In this document: positions 44,983-52,776 of the stretch, in pieces
Position numbering within the stretch: position 1 is the stretch's first letter
Layout of the letters: the number at the start of each line of letters is the position of its first letter
Assembly (NCBI GenBank): GCA_016180425.1
Contig: JACPBF010000003.1
Coordinates: forward strand, 51,537 to 115,536
Direction: 5' to 3'
Source of the DNA: Elusimicrobiota bacterium
GTDB lineage: Bacteria; Elusimicrobiota; Elusimicrobia; 2-02-FULL-39-32
Length of the DNA stretch: 64,000 nt
The notes under the pieces: model-generated
What the model was told of the DNA's origin: nothing
What the model saw: the letters and a program-made list of their open reading frames with translations, nothing else
Database searches by the model: none
Position numbers and translations under genes: made by a program

Positions 44983-46164
44983 TTAAAATGGGTGCGGACG
45001 ATGAGGTCCTAATGCCCAGGTCAACTGTATAAAAAACCTATGGGATCTTTCTTCTCCATCTGTATCTTTGCGATTCCACTGAAACCGTATTCTGGAAAAC
45101 TCTGATGGAAAGAAAGTCAAAATACCAACAGTTTGTCTCTCTTCCTTTTGACTATCTCCATTCAACAGATAATCTATCCTGCTCCCCAAATACCACCGCC
45201 TTAAAGGCTGTATCTGAAGTTGAATAAATCCACCGCGATTTTGTACTTCATTCACCGCATGTTTAATTTTTTTCTCTCCATTTTCATTTTCTTCTGCTAA
45301 TGGCCGTGAAAGAGTGTAAAGGAGATTTCCTTCCAGCATAAAAGAGCGGTAAGCATTAGGATTCCATTTAAGGGTAAAATCTCCTGTGGCAATAGAACGG
45401 ATCAGGTCATTGGCCCGTCCTTCAAAAGTGGAAGTGCTCTTTGCTTTTTCAATACCCCCTTCTGTTTGCCAGCGGCCAAATCCTCCGGAAAGTTCTAAAT
45501 TAAAATTGTCTCCTAAAGGAATAAAATTCTTCTGGCGCGCATAAATAAACCGCTCATTGCTTTTTATCGCTTCTGACTCTTCGCCAAATGAGGTTTTAGT
45601 TTCACCTGCTTCAGCCCTTACCTCATGATAACTGGAAAGAGGTAAAGGCACTAATAGATTAAAAGATATTCCATTACTTTTCATTGAGTTCTCTACTCCT
45701 AAAAGCTTTTCAAACGCAAGAGGATTGTCGCTAAAATCTCTTTCTGGCGCATGGGTACGGTGACTGCGGCCAAAATCCATAATGAATCGTCCTGCTTTAG
45801 CCTGAGATTTAAAGGGAAGAGCAAGAAAGGTTAAAAAAGCTTCTTCTATATCCACATTAAATTTCCCTTCCTCTTCTTCCACAGCTATAAAAATGTCTGC
45901 GCGGCTATACGGATCCACAGCAGCCTGAATACCTAATTCAGCTTCTCTTAAAGAAAAAGCATTAACTCCTGTATCTCTTGCTCCCGGACGAAGCAGAAAA
46001 TCTCCAATTAAAGAGATGTCTGGATTTAGAGCCTGAGATCCAAAGGAAGGGTTTCGCCAAAAAGGAGTAGAGCTCCCTGATTTTTCTAATTGCGCCTCTT
46101 GGGCAAATAAAGAAGAAAGACTAAATAAATGTAAAACTAAAATAACAAAAACAAATTTAAACAT
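44983..46164 (-). CDS. Outer-membrane beta-barrel protein of the metal-uptake locus
   Basis: 393 residues: signal peptide, then alternating strands to a C-terminal FFIQLTWALGPHRPHPF. The segments NPDISLIGDFLLRPG, FSLREAELGIQAAVDPYSRADIFIAVEEE and AGRFIMDFGRSHRTHAPERDF match a family often placed beside ZnuA-like proteins and annotated as zinc-regulated outer-membrane protein. Probably a porin or receptor that lets metal through. No plug domain, so not TonB-dependent. First gene of the operon with znuA and znuB; preceded by a strong ribosome site and a leader hairpin. Confidence 0.72.
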   Translation of the reverse strand: MFKFVFVILVLHLFSLSSLFAQEAQLEKSGSSTPFWRNPSFGSQALNPDISLIGDFLLRPGARDTGVNAFSLREAELGIQAAVDPYSRADIFIAVEEEEGKFNVDIEEAFLTFLALPFKSQAKAGRFIMDFGRSHRTHAPERDFSDNPLAFEKLLGVENSMKSNGISFNLLVPLPLSSYHEVRAEAGETKTSFGEESEAIKSNERFIYARQKNFIPLGDNFNLELSGGFGRWQTEGGIEKAKSTSTFEGRANDLIRSIATGDFTLKWNPNAYRSFMLEGNLLYTLSRPLAEENENGEKKIKHAVNEVQNRGGFIQLQIQPLRRWYLGSRIDYLLNGDSQKEERQTVGILTFFPSEFSRIRFQWNRKDTDGEERSHRFFIQLTWALGPHRPHPF

Positions 46165-46184
46165 CGTTCACCTCCAAAAATAGA

Positions 46185-46271
46185 ACCTGCTTATGCAGTT
46201 GACTCCAGTCAATCGTCGAGCCAACAAAATGTCCTTTCGTAGAAGCGCCTCAGTCAACCGCATAAGCAGGT
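46185..46271 (-). promoter_or_regulatory. Long leader hairpin of the metal-uptake operon
   Basis: Two 20-base arms (46185-46204 and 46252-46271; ACCTGCTTATGC...) enclose a 47-base loop, 20 bases before the barrel gene's start. In the minus-strand RNA the one variable position is a G.U pair; in the plus strand it would be an A.C mismatch, which points to the minus-strand transcript as the functional RNA. The left arm's TTGACT can also pair with AGTCAA at 46206-46211, giving a possible alternative fold. Candidate metal-responsive attenuator; not matched to a class I know. Confidence 0.6.
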
Positions 46272-46286
46272 AAATTTAAACTTTAT

Positions 46287-46337
46287 GACTTAACGACTTG
46301 CACAATATTTTCATAAGTGAATGTTTCGGGTTAAGTC
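46287..46337 (-). repeat. Second inverted repeat upstream of the barrel gene
   Basis: GACTTAAC (46287-46294) and GTTAAGTC (46330-46337), 8-base arms around a 35-base loop. It could be part of the same leader or an operator. It lies between the DUF2946-like gene and the barrel gene; a TTGACT at the outer arm could also serve as a -35. Confidence 0.4.
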
Positions 46338-46405
46338 AAAATCTTGAGTTGGCTAGAATTAAAATGAGTTACTTAGGCTGTGCGATAAACTGCAAAACAG
46401 GGCTT

Positions 46406-46678
46406 TTATTGAGGAGGGGAGCGAGAGTTCCTTGAATTAAACAATGTCTCAACAAACCAGGATTCTTGAACCTTGCAAAGAAACCCTTGAACTGTTGGCT
46501 CTAAAAATAAAATCGTAGAATGGACCGGCAAACCTTTTTCAGAAGTCTTATTTGCATAGGAACAAATTTGGCAGGCAGAGTGCGCGGGATGCAGATCGCT
46601 GGAATGAGCTGAATGAGCATGCAGGGCAATCAAAACCCTTGAACCCAATAAAATAGAAAGAAGTATGATTTTTTTCAC
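46406..46678 (-). CDS. His-rich secreted protein, DUF2946-like
   Basis: 90 residues from a GTG (46678). A signal-like N-terminus (KKIILLSILLGSRVLIALHA) precedes a His-rich stretch (HAHSAHSSDLHPAHS) and a CQIC pair; the end NSRSPPQ recalls the xRxPP tail of DUF2946. Such proteins sit beside metal transporters and TonB receptors and probably bind Cu or Zn in the periplasm. The gene is upstream of the barrel-znuA-znuB operon, same strand. Confidence 0.55.
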   Translation of the reverse strand: MKKIILLSILLGSRVLIALHAHSAHSSDLHPAHSACQICSYANKTSEKGLPVHSTILFLEPTVQGFLCKVQESWFVETLFNSRNSRSPPQ

Positions 46679-46799
46679 TAGGCTACATTTCTACTAAATA
46701 ACCCGTCTCTTCGTCAACCTGTGGCTTTGGTAATGTCACCGTAGATACAATATAAAACTTATTATCTCTAGAGGCTTAGTTTTTAGTAAAATAAAACAA

Positions 46800-47162
46800 A
46801 TGGCTCCATTCTCTATTGGCACAGATATTGAAGAAGTTTCTCGCATTAAAAAATTGATATGCAGCCAGCGGTTCTTAAACCGGGTTTTTAATGATGCGGA
46901 AATTCATTATTGCAAAAGTAAAAAAAATTCTGCGCAACATTTTGCTGTGCGCTTTGCCGCAAAAGAAGCGGTATGGAAAGCTCTGAGCCATCACTTTAAC
47001 GGCAAAAGCGTGGGACACAAAGAAATAACAGTGCAAAGAACTTTAAGCGGGAAACCGCAGGTTGTGCTTTCCCCTAGACTTAAAAAATTTGAACGATTCT
47101 TGTCTCTCTCTCTGTCTCATACAAAAACATGCGCTCTTGCAGTAGCGATCTATATTCCTTAA
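46800..47162 (+). CDS. acpS: Holo-[acyl-carrier-protein] synthase
   Basis: 120 residues. Transfers phosphopantetheine to ACP. GTDIEEVSRIKKL (metal Asp) and RFAAKEAVWKAL (Glu and Lys), with SLSHTKTCALAVAI at the end, match AcpS. It is the first plus-strand gene after the strand switch near 46.7 kb, and nnrD follows directly. Confidence 0.94.
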   Translation: MAPFSIGTDIEEVSRIKKLICSQRFLNRVFNDAEIHYCKSKKNSAQHFAVRFAAKEAVWKALSHHFNGKSVGHKEITVQRTLSGKPQVVLSPRLKKFERFLSLSLSHTKTCALAVAIYIP

Positions 47163-48110
47163 ATGAGCCAATATACAATCCTCTCAAAAAAACTTATAGG
47201 GTCTTGGATCCCTAAAAGAAAAAAAGAGTCTCATAAAGGAGATTATGGTCACACCCTTATCCTTGCAGGCTCCCAAGGGATGTCTGGAGCCTCAGTTCTT
47301 GCCGCTTTAGGCGCTTTAAGAGGAGGAAGCGGTCTAGTCACTGTGGCTACGCCAAAAAGCCAGCAACCCATCTCTGCCAAACATCTTGCCCCAGATGCTC
47401 TTACTTTAAGCCTGCCAGAAACTCCTCAAGGCTCTTTTTCTATTAAAGCGATTCAAACAATTCTTCCTTGGATAGAAAAAAGAAAGATTACCTGTTTAGC
47501 TCTTGGGCCAGGGATATCTAGAAACAGTCAGACTGCTCTATTCATAAAAAAGCTGCTCTTTACCTTAAACAAAAATAAAGGATTGGTGCAAGGAATTGTG
47601 ATTGACGCGGATGGATTTCTGGCTTTAAACAATGGAAAAGGAGAGAGCCCTTTATTAGGAAATATCTCTTTGCCAATCATAGTCACACCCCACTTAGGAG
47701 AAATGGCAAAATTTTGTAATGTTCCTAAAGCCCTGATTGAAAAAGATCGAATGGCATTTACAAAAAAATTTGCTAAACTGTACCAAGTGATTTGTGTCTT
47801 AAAAGGGTATCAAACCTTGATCTCTGATGGGCAAACAACTTATCTTAACCCTACCGGCAATCCAGGCATGGCTAGAGGCGGCAGCGGGGATGTGCTCACA
47901 GGACTAATCGCCGCATTGATTTCTCAAATGGTTTTTACAAAAAAAAATATCGTCAAAAAAGAACTTTTGCTTAAAGCCGCAAGTTTAGGCGTGTATCTTC
48001 ATGGTTTAAGCGGAGATTTAGCCAAAAAAGAGAAAACAGAAATTGGGATGATTGCAAGCGATCTTGCAGAATACCTTCCTGCTGCTTATAAAAAGGCGCT
48101 CCATGACTGA
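47163..48110 (+). CDS. nnrD: ADP-dependent NAD(P)H-hydrate dehydratase
   Basis: 315 residues of the YjeF C-terminal (ribokinase-like) domain only: KGDYGHTLILAGSQGMSGA, LGPGISR, IIVTPHLGEMAKF and the ATP/ADP site NPGMARGGSGDVLTGLIAAL. It repairs hydrated NADH. The usual epimerase half is not fused and is not in the window. acpS-nnrD pairing is common. Its stop lies inside a hairpin (48092-48124). Confidence 0.93.
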   Translation: MSQYTILSKKLIGSWIPKRKKESHKGDYGHTLILAGSQGMSGASVLAALGALRGGSGLVTVATPKSQQPISAKHLAPDALTLSLPETPQGSFSIKAIQTILPWIEKRKITCLALGPGISRNSQTALFIKKLLFTLNKNKGLVQGIVIDADGFLALNNGKGESPLLGNISLPIIVTPHLGEMAKFCNVPKALIEKDRMAFTKKFAKLYQVICVLKGYQTLISDGQTTYLNPTGNPGMARGGSGDVLTGLIAALISQMVFTKKNIVKKELLLKAASLGVYLHGLSGDLAKKEKTEIGMIASDLAEYLPAAYKKALHD

Positions 48111-48124
48111 GCTTCAGCGCCTTT
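48092..48124 (+). terminator. Hairpin at the end of nnrD
   Basis: Nine-base perfect arms AAAGGCGCT (48092-48100) and AGCGCCTTT (48116-48124) with a 15-base loop across the nnrD stop. The trailing sequence is only partly T-rich (a T run follows 9 bases later), so termination is probable but weak. Confidence 0.5.
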
Positions 48125-48142
48125 CCTTAAGAAATTTTTTAT

Positions 48143-48288
48143 AGGAAGGTGCAGTCCCTACAATGAACTTTTTAAGAGGAAGTGCCGATACATTGTTGTG
48201 ATAAGAAAATCGGCCGAAGGAATGGTTGTACTTTGGTGTTACAGGAGGGTCGCCTTGGCGACCACTCTCGTCCTTTAGGATAGGAGAG
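48143..48288 (+). promoter_or_regulatory. Candidate riboswitch-like leader of the M20 deacetylase gene
   Basis: About 145 bases of structured leader. It has GGTGC at 48148-48152, GCCGAAG at 48213-48219, arms ACAATG (48160-48165)/CATTGT (48191-48196) and GCCGAT (48184-48189)/ATCGGC (48209-48214), a perfect 7-base hairpin GGTCGCC/GGCGACC (48248-48263), and CTCTC (48265-48269) able to pair with the GAGAG of the ribosome site (48284-48288). AGGUGC, GCCGAAG and the late GUCGC hairpin recall the lysine riboswitch, but the central part differs. A switch controlling translation of a diaminopimelate-pathway-type deacetylase would be sensible; it is inference. Confidence 0.45.
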
Positions 48289-48292
48289 AACC

Positions 48293-49456
48293 ATGACTGA
48301 ATCTCAATTTTTACAAAAACTCATTTTTTGGAGAAGAGAAATCCACAAAAATCCAGAACTGGGCGGACAGGAATTTAAAACTAAAAAATTAATAGAAAAA
48401 ACTTTAAAAGGGTTTAAAATCCCTTACAAAAGAATATCAAAAACTGGAATTTTAGCTTTTCTCAATCGTTCAAAATCAGCAAACAACCCTTGTATCGCAT
48501 TGCGAGCAGACATGGATGCTCTTCCTTTACATGAAATTTCCAAAAAAAATTATCTGTCCAAAAATCCTGGAATCATGCATGCCTGCGGCCATGACGCGCA
48601 TGTGGCGATGCTGCTTGGAGCCTGCTTAAAACTCTCTCAAACTAAAGATTTAAAAGGAACAGTTAAATTTTTGTTTCAACCCAATGAAGAGGGGGCTGGC
48701 GGGGCAAAAGAGATGATTCAAGAAGGAGTTATGCAAAATCCAAAAGTCAATGGAATTTTTGGTTTGCATGTAAACCCGCGCCTATCTTCTGGAAAAATAG
48801 GTATAAAATCAGGACCGCTCATGGCAGCTGTAGATCAGTTTGAGATTAAAATTTTTGGCAATGGAGGGCATGCAGCTTATCCCCAGGAAGGCAAGGATGC
48901 GCTTTTAATTGGCGCAGAAATTGTACAAGCGCTTCAAACCATTGTCTCTAGAAAAATAGATCCTGTAGAACCCTGCGTGGTTACAGTTGGAACATTTCAA
49001 TCCGGGTGCCGCTACAATATCCTTGCCGGAGATGCGACTCTGACTGGCACTGTTAGAACCCTTTCTGAAAAATTGCATGGAAAAATTCCAAAATTAATCC
49101 ATCAAATTGTGCAAGGGATTTGCAAAGCGCACCAGGCGCGCTTTAAAATAAGTTACAATATTTTAGGCTCTGTGCTTGCCAATCACAAGGAGATGACAGA
49201 GCTTGCAAAAGATACAGCTCAAGAACTTTTTGGCAAAGAATCTGTTGAGGAGCTAGAAAAACCCTCTATGGGAGGGGAAGACTTTGCCGAATATCTAAAA
49301 ATAGCTAGCGGATGTTTTATTTATTTAGGAGTAGGAAAAAATGAGTCTGGGAACATGTTCCCTTGGCACCACCCGCAATTTGATCTAGATGAATCCAGCC
49401 TGCCAAAAGGAGCGGATCTATTGGCAGGGATCGCTAAAAAATTCTTAAAATGTTGA
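48293..49456 (+). CDS. M20D-family amidohydrolase (N-acetyl-diaminopimelate deacetylase-like)
   Basis: 387 residues with the M20D pattern: WRREIHKNPELGGQE, ALRADMDALPL, the metal ligands HACGHDAHVAMLLG and NEEGAGGAKEMI, and PSMGGEDFAEYL near the end. The family includes hippurate, IAA-amino-acid and N-acetyl-LL-diaminopimelate deacetylases; the last would place it in lysine/peptidoglycan synthesis, which fits the structured leader. The exact acyl-amino acid cannot be fixed from sequence. Strong ribosome site AGGAGAG 4 bases upstream of the ATG. Confidence 0.86.
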   Translation: MTESQFLQKLIFWRREIHKNPELGGQEFKTKKLIEKTLKGFKIPYKRISKTGILAFLNRSKSANNPCIALRADMDALPLHEISKKNYLSKNPGIMHACGHDAHVAMLLGACLKLSQTKDLKGTVKFLFQPNEEGAGGAKEMIQEGVMQNPKVNGIFGLHVNPRLSSGKIGIKSGPLMAAVDQFEIKIFGNGGHAAYPQEGKDALLIGAEIVQALQTIVSRKIDPVEPCVVTVGTFQSGCRYNILAGDATLTGTVRTLSEKLHGKIPKLIHQIVQGICKAHQARFKISYNILGSVLANHKEMTELAKDTAQELFGKESVEELEKPSMGGEDFAEYLKIASGCFIYLGVGKNESGNMFPWHHPQFDLDESSLPKGADLLAGIAKKFLKC

Positions 49457-49468
49457 GGTAAAATAGAT

Positions 49469-49633
49469 ATGATGTCAATTGTATTAGGGTTATGCAGTCT
49501 GCTTTTAGGTTCCTGGGGTGTTTATTTTTGGTTTGGAAATTTTATCTTTTTACTCAAAGGTCTCCTGCCTATTAGTTTTGTTTGCGCTGGAATTATTGCG
49601 ATCCTGGCTGGAATCTCTTCTTTAAGAAAATAA
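49469..49633 (+). CDS. Small two-helix membrane protein
   Basis: 54 residues from ATG 49469 (a second ATG follows at once), stop TAA 49631-49633. Two hydrophobic helices (IVLGLCSLLLGSWGVYFWF and ISFVCAGIIAILAGI) with a Lys hinge and a basic end LRK. A GAGG ribosome site lies 10 bases upstream. It fits neatly between the deacetylase and thiL in the operon. I do not recognise a family; short membrane proteins of this form are common and often annotated as hypothetical. Confidence 0.6.
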   Translation: MMSIVLGLCSLLLGSWGVYFWFGNFIFLLKGLLPISFVCAGIIAILAGISSLRK

Positions 49634-49649
49634 TAATTTTATCCTTTTC

Positions 49650-50687
49650 ATGTCTAAACTTTCCAAAATCGGAGAATTTTCTCTTATCCAAAAAATCCAA
49701 GATTGGTGTAAAAAAAGAGAAAAAACTAGAAACTCTAAAGCTTATAAAATTATTGTCCCTACAGGGGATGATGCTTTTGTAGCCAAATTGACCCCAAATA
49801 CCCAACTAGTTGTTACTACAGACACACTGGTGGAAGGAACTCATTTTGATTTAAACTGGAAATCCTCTTATTTAAGCCTAAAAGAACTCTGGTATTGTTT
49901 AGGATATAAAGCAATGGCAGTGAATTTAAGTGATTGTGCTGCAATGGGGCATGTGGAACCTCTTTTTGCTTTTACTACGCTTGGGGTTAATGGGGATATC
50001 TCTGTGGATTATGTGGACAAACTTTATTTAGGCATGCTTGAACTGGCTCAAAAACATCAGATTATATTTGCTGGTGGGGACACAATTCGATCTGAAAAAT
50101 CAATAATATCTATAACTATCGTCGGAAGATTGAAAAAATCTTTTGCCATTACCCGCTCAGGAGCAAAAATTGGAGAGACTCTAATGGCTACAGGCCCTTT
50201 AGGACTTGCTTATTGCGGTTTAAAAATCCTTAATAATAAAGAAAAATTGAAAAATAGTTCATGGAAAAGTTTAGTTTATAAACAGCTAAAACCTGAGCCA
50301 AAATTAAAAGAATCTGAAATTTTAACAAATAAGGACTTTTTGGCTACAGCAATGATTGATACATCAGATGATTTACTTACTTCTTTAGAAATTCTTAGAG
50401 AAAAAAGCTCTGTGGGCTTTGAAATTCAATTAGAAAAGGTTCCTCTTCCTGAGGTTCTAAAAAATTATTCTCTTAAATCCAGGCGATCTCCCTACCAGCT
50501 CCTGATTCATGGCGGGGAAGATTATCAGCTTCTTTTCACCTGTTCCCCAAGCAAAGTTAAAAATATTCAAAAAAAAATACCCTCTAGTTTTGTGTTAGGA
50601 AAAGTTAAAGAAAAATCTTATGGAATTCAATTTAAAATTGGACAAAAAACTGTTCAATTTAAAAATTTAGGTTTTCAACATTTCTAA
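49650..50687 (+). CDS. thiL: Thiamine-monophosphate kinase
   Basis: 345 residues. AIR-synthase-like fold: GDDAFVAK, VTTDTLVEGTHFDL, LGYKAMAVNLSDCAAMGHVEP, GGDTIRSEKS, MIDTSDDLLTSLEIL and IHGGEDYQLLFTC. Phosphorylates thiamine monophosphate to the diphosphate that transketolase needs. No other thiamine gene is here. It shares one base with tsaE. Confidence 0.95.
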   Translation: MSKLSKIGEFSLIQKIQDWCKKREKTRNSKAYKIIVPTGDDAFVAKLTPNTQLVVTTDTLVEGTHFDLNWKSSYLSLKELWYCLGYKAMAVNLSDCAAMGHVEPLFAFTTLGVNGDISVDYVDKLYLGMLELAQKHQIIFAGGDTIRSEKSIISITIVGRLKKSFAITRSGAKIGETLMATGPLGLAYCGLKILNNKEKLKNSSWKSLVYKQLKPEPKLKESEILTNKDFLATAMIDTSDDLLTSLEILREKSSVGFEIQLEKVPLPEVLKNYSLKSRRSPYQLLIHGGEDYQLLFTCSPSKVKNIQKKIPSSFVLGKVKEKSYGIQFKIGQKTVQFKNLGFQHF

Positions 50688-51181
50688 TGACTGGCCTGTT
50701 AGTAGAATGGAAAACAAAAAATGCAAAGGAGACCTGTAAAAAAGGAGAATTTTTGGGTCACAGGATTCCTCCTGGCACTATCCTAGCTTTAGAAGGAGAT
50801 TTAGGCAGTGGAAAAACAACTTTTATCCAAGGGGTGGGCAAAGGTTTAGAGGTAACTGATCTTAAAGAGGTTAGAAGCCCCACATTTACTTTAATTCAGG
50901 AACATTTAGGAAAGTTCCCTTTTTGCCATGTAGATCTCTATAGAATCACCTTGGAGGAGATTAAAAATTTAGGCTTGGAGGAGTATTGGAAAACTTCTTT
51001 GGGGAATTCTCAGAACCAGTGGATCATTGCCATTGAATGGGCTCAAAAAATAAAAGAGATATTAAATAAAGAACAAGAAAAAAATCTTTTGATCATTAAA
51101 TTTGAAACGCTTTCCTTTCAAGAAAGAAAAATCTCTATTCTGGGAAACAGAAAATGGAAAAAAATATTCAAAAAATCTTAA
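50687..51181 (+). CDS. tsaE: tRNA threonylcarbamoyladenosine biosynthesis ATPase TsaE
   Basis: 164 residues. P-loop LEGDLGSGKTTFIQG, then RSPTFTLIQEH and FCHVDLYRI, and IAIEWAQKIKE. ATPase partner of TsaD/TsaB in making t6A37. Coupled to thiL upstream; the tsaB frame overlaps its end. Confidence 0.95.
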   Translation: MTGLLVEWKTKNAKETCKKGEFLGHRIPPGTILALEGDLGSGKTTFIQGVGKGLEVTDLKEVRSPTFTLIQEHLGKFPFCHVDLYRITLEEIKNLGLEEYWKTSLGNSQNQWIIAIEWAQKIKEILNKEQEKNLLIIKFETLSFQERKISILGNRKWKKIFKKS

Positions 51182-51912
51182 ATATTGAAACCTCGGGAAA
51201 AAATCTAAGTTTAGCCTTAGCATCTTTTTCTTTAGAAAGAGATACTTTCAACCTAAAAGCAGAGTGTGCCTTAGAGGTGGGGCAGCGCCATTCCTCCATC
51301 TTAAAAGAATCCTGCGAGTTTCTACTTGAAAAATGTTCTTGGAACAAAAAAGAGATTACCCATCTTGGGGTTTCTACAGGTCCGGGAAGTTTCACAGGTT
51401 TAAGAGTAGGAATAGCCTTTGCCAGAGCTTTGGCTCAATCTTTAAAAATTCCTTTAATTGGCATCCCTGCATTTGAGATCCTGGCAAAAGCTGTCTCTTT
51501 TAAACCCTGCGCCAAACTCATTTTAATTGATACGATTGGGAACGAATTGTTTGCTGGTTTTTTTAAAAATGGATCATCCAGCCCACAAGAACCGTATAAA
51601 ATTTTTTCTTTGCCTGAACTCTATAAAAAAATGGAGAAAATACCTAAAATGATTGTGATGGGGGAAGGATTTTTGCGCCATGAAAAAGAGATCAAATCCC
51701 ATTTTAAAGAAAAAATTCTAATGATTTCAAGAGAAGAACATTTTCCTCAAGCAAAATTTTTAGCGGAATGTGTCTATAAAAAAATTAAGAATTCAAAAGT
51801 TTCAAATTTCTCTTGGAAAAAAGTGGTTCCTTTTTATTTAAGGCCGCCTCTGGCGGTAGAGCGTTTAACGCGTATTTTAACTCTTGACGTTGGAAAGGGT
51901 AAAATCTTATGA
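51154..51912 (+). CDS. tsaB: tRNA threonylcarbamoyladenosine biosynthesis protein TsaB
   Basis: 252 residues: ILNIETSGKNLSLALA, QRHSSILKESCEFLL, and the signature GVSTGPGSFTGLRVGIAFARALAQ. Non-catalytic partner of TsaD. It overlaps tsaE by 28 bases. The 258 bases after it hold no gene but a strong promoter for the AbiE pair. Confidence 0.94.
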   Translation: MEKNIQKILNIETSGKNLSLALASFSLERDTFNLKAECALEVGQRHSSILKESCEFLLEKCSWNKKEITHLGVSTGPGSFTGLRVGIAFARALAQSLKIPLIGIPAFEILAKAVSFKPCAKLILIDTIGNELFAGFFKNGSSSPQEPYKIFSLPELYKKMEKIPKMIVMGEGFLRHEKEIKSHFKEKILMISREEHFPQAKFLAECVYKKIKNSKVSNFSWKKVVPFYLRPPLAVERLTRILTLDVGKGKIL

Positions 51913-52112
51913 GCCTGTTGAAATGCTCCTTGCTTTTGCAAGGGTCAGTAAGTGTTATCGCTTATTTAACCCCCCCAAAAAAAATGTTACACCCTTAGAC
52001 CGCCGCGAACAGTGTCCTCCTGTTATCCAAAGTTTGCCCTTCCTTATCGAGCTTTCAACGCTTTAGGCATACACCCAATTCCCTATCTTGTCAAGGGTTT
52101 TGAAATCTAGGA

Positions 52113-52141
52113 TTGACAAATAGTATATCCAATATTATAAT
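52113..52141 (+). promoter_or_regulatory. Consensus sigma70 promoter of the AbiE operon
   Basis: Perfect TTGACA (52113-52118), 17-base spacer, perfect TATAAT (52136-52141), about 30 bases before the first AbiE start. An inverted repeat TTGTCAA/TTGACAA (52088-52094, 52113-52119) overlaps the -35 and may be the antitoxin's operator. Confidence 0.75.
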
Positions 52142-52170
52142 ATCAGCAGATTATATATTTATATAACTAT

Positions 52171-52776
52171 ATGAAATTAAATGAATTTAAGCGAACAATG
52201 AAAAAACCAATTTTTACATGGGCAGAGGCGGCTCGTGTAGCTTGGCAAACTTCCCCTCAACTATTGCGATTAGAGCTTTTCAATTGGAAAAAAAGAAAAG
52301 AAATTCAAACGCTTAAAAGAGGTCTCTATTGTTTCCCAGATCGTGTGGAAAGTAAATCCCAAATCGCCCAAGTTCTTTTTACCCCTTCCTATCTTAGTTT
52401 GGAGTGGGCGCTGCACCATTATGAACTTCTCCCAGATGTGGTTTTCTCACTTACGCTTGTCTCTCCGCGCGGGAGCAGAACCTTTATGACCCCTTATGGC
52501 GAATTTATCTATCGCCGGATCCACCCGGACCTTTTTTTTGGTTTTGACCCTGCCACGGGAATGGCAACGCCAGAAAAAGCGCTCCTGGACTATTTTTATT
52601 TTAATAGCCGGGGGCTTCTTCCATCCACAATTTTTTGGAGAGAGATGCGTTGGCAAAATTTGAGCCTGATCAAATTTAAGCAAGTCAAAGACTGGGTAAA
52701 AAAATTTCATATGAAAAAAATGACTAATTTGCTTCAAAGTTTGGAGGAGTATGCAAAAACTAATCAAACTGGTTGA
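52171..52776 (+). CDS. AbiEi-family antitoxin / transcription regulator
   Basis: 201 residues. N-terminal winged-helix (PIFTWAEAARVAWQTSPQLLRLELFNWKKRKEIQTLKRGLYCFP), then the AbiEi body (SYLSLEWALHHYELLPDVVFSLTLVS, FIYRRIHPDLFFGFD, ATPEKALLDYFYF). Represses the operon and counters the AbiEii toxin. A second ATG 9 codons in is an alternative start. The end overlaps the toxin gene by 26 bases. The system may have come by transfer; the strong promoter and flanking sequence support that. Confidence 0.86.
   Translation: MKLNEFKRTMKKPIFTWAEAARVAWQTSPQLLRLELFNWKKRKEIQTLKRGLYCFPDRVESKSQIAQVLFTPSYLSLEWALHHYELLPDVVFSLTLVSPRGSRTFMTPYGEFIYRRIHPDLFFGFDPATGMATPEKALLDYFYFNSRGLLPSTIFWREMRWQNLSLIKFKQVKDWVKKFHMKKMTNLLQSLEEYAKTNQTG

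Noticed and set aside
46165..46800. Replication origin
   Set aside because: Strand switch only; no DnaA-box cluster or origin genes.
48143..48288. Glycine riboswitch or T-box instead of a lysine-like switch
   Set aside because: GCCGAAGGA recalls glycine aptamers and GGAGGG recalls a T-box, but the other fixed elements of both (GGAGAG first half, AGGGTGGNACCGCG) are missing.
51884..52066. 60-codon plus-strand frame after tsaB
   Set aside because: Overlaps the end of tsaB, no ribosome site, low-quality composition; not a gene.
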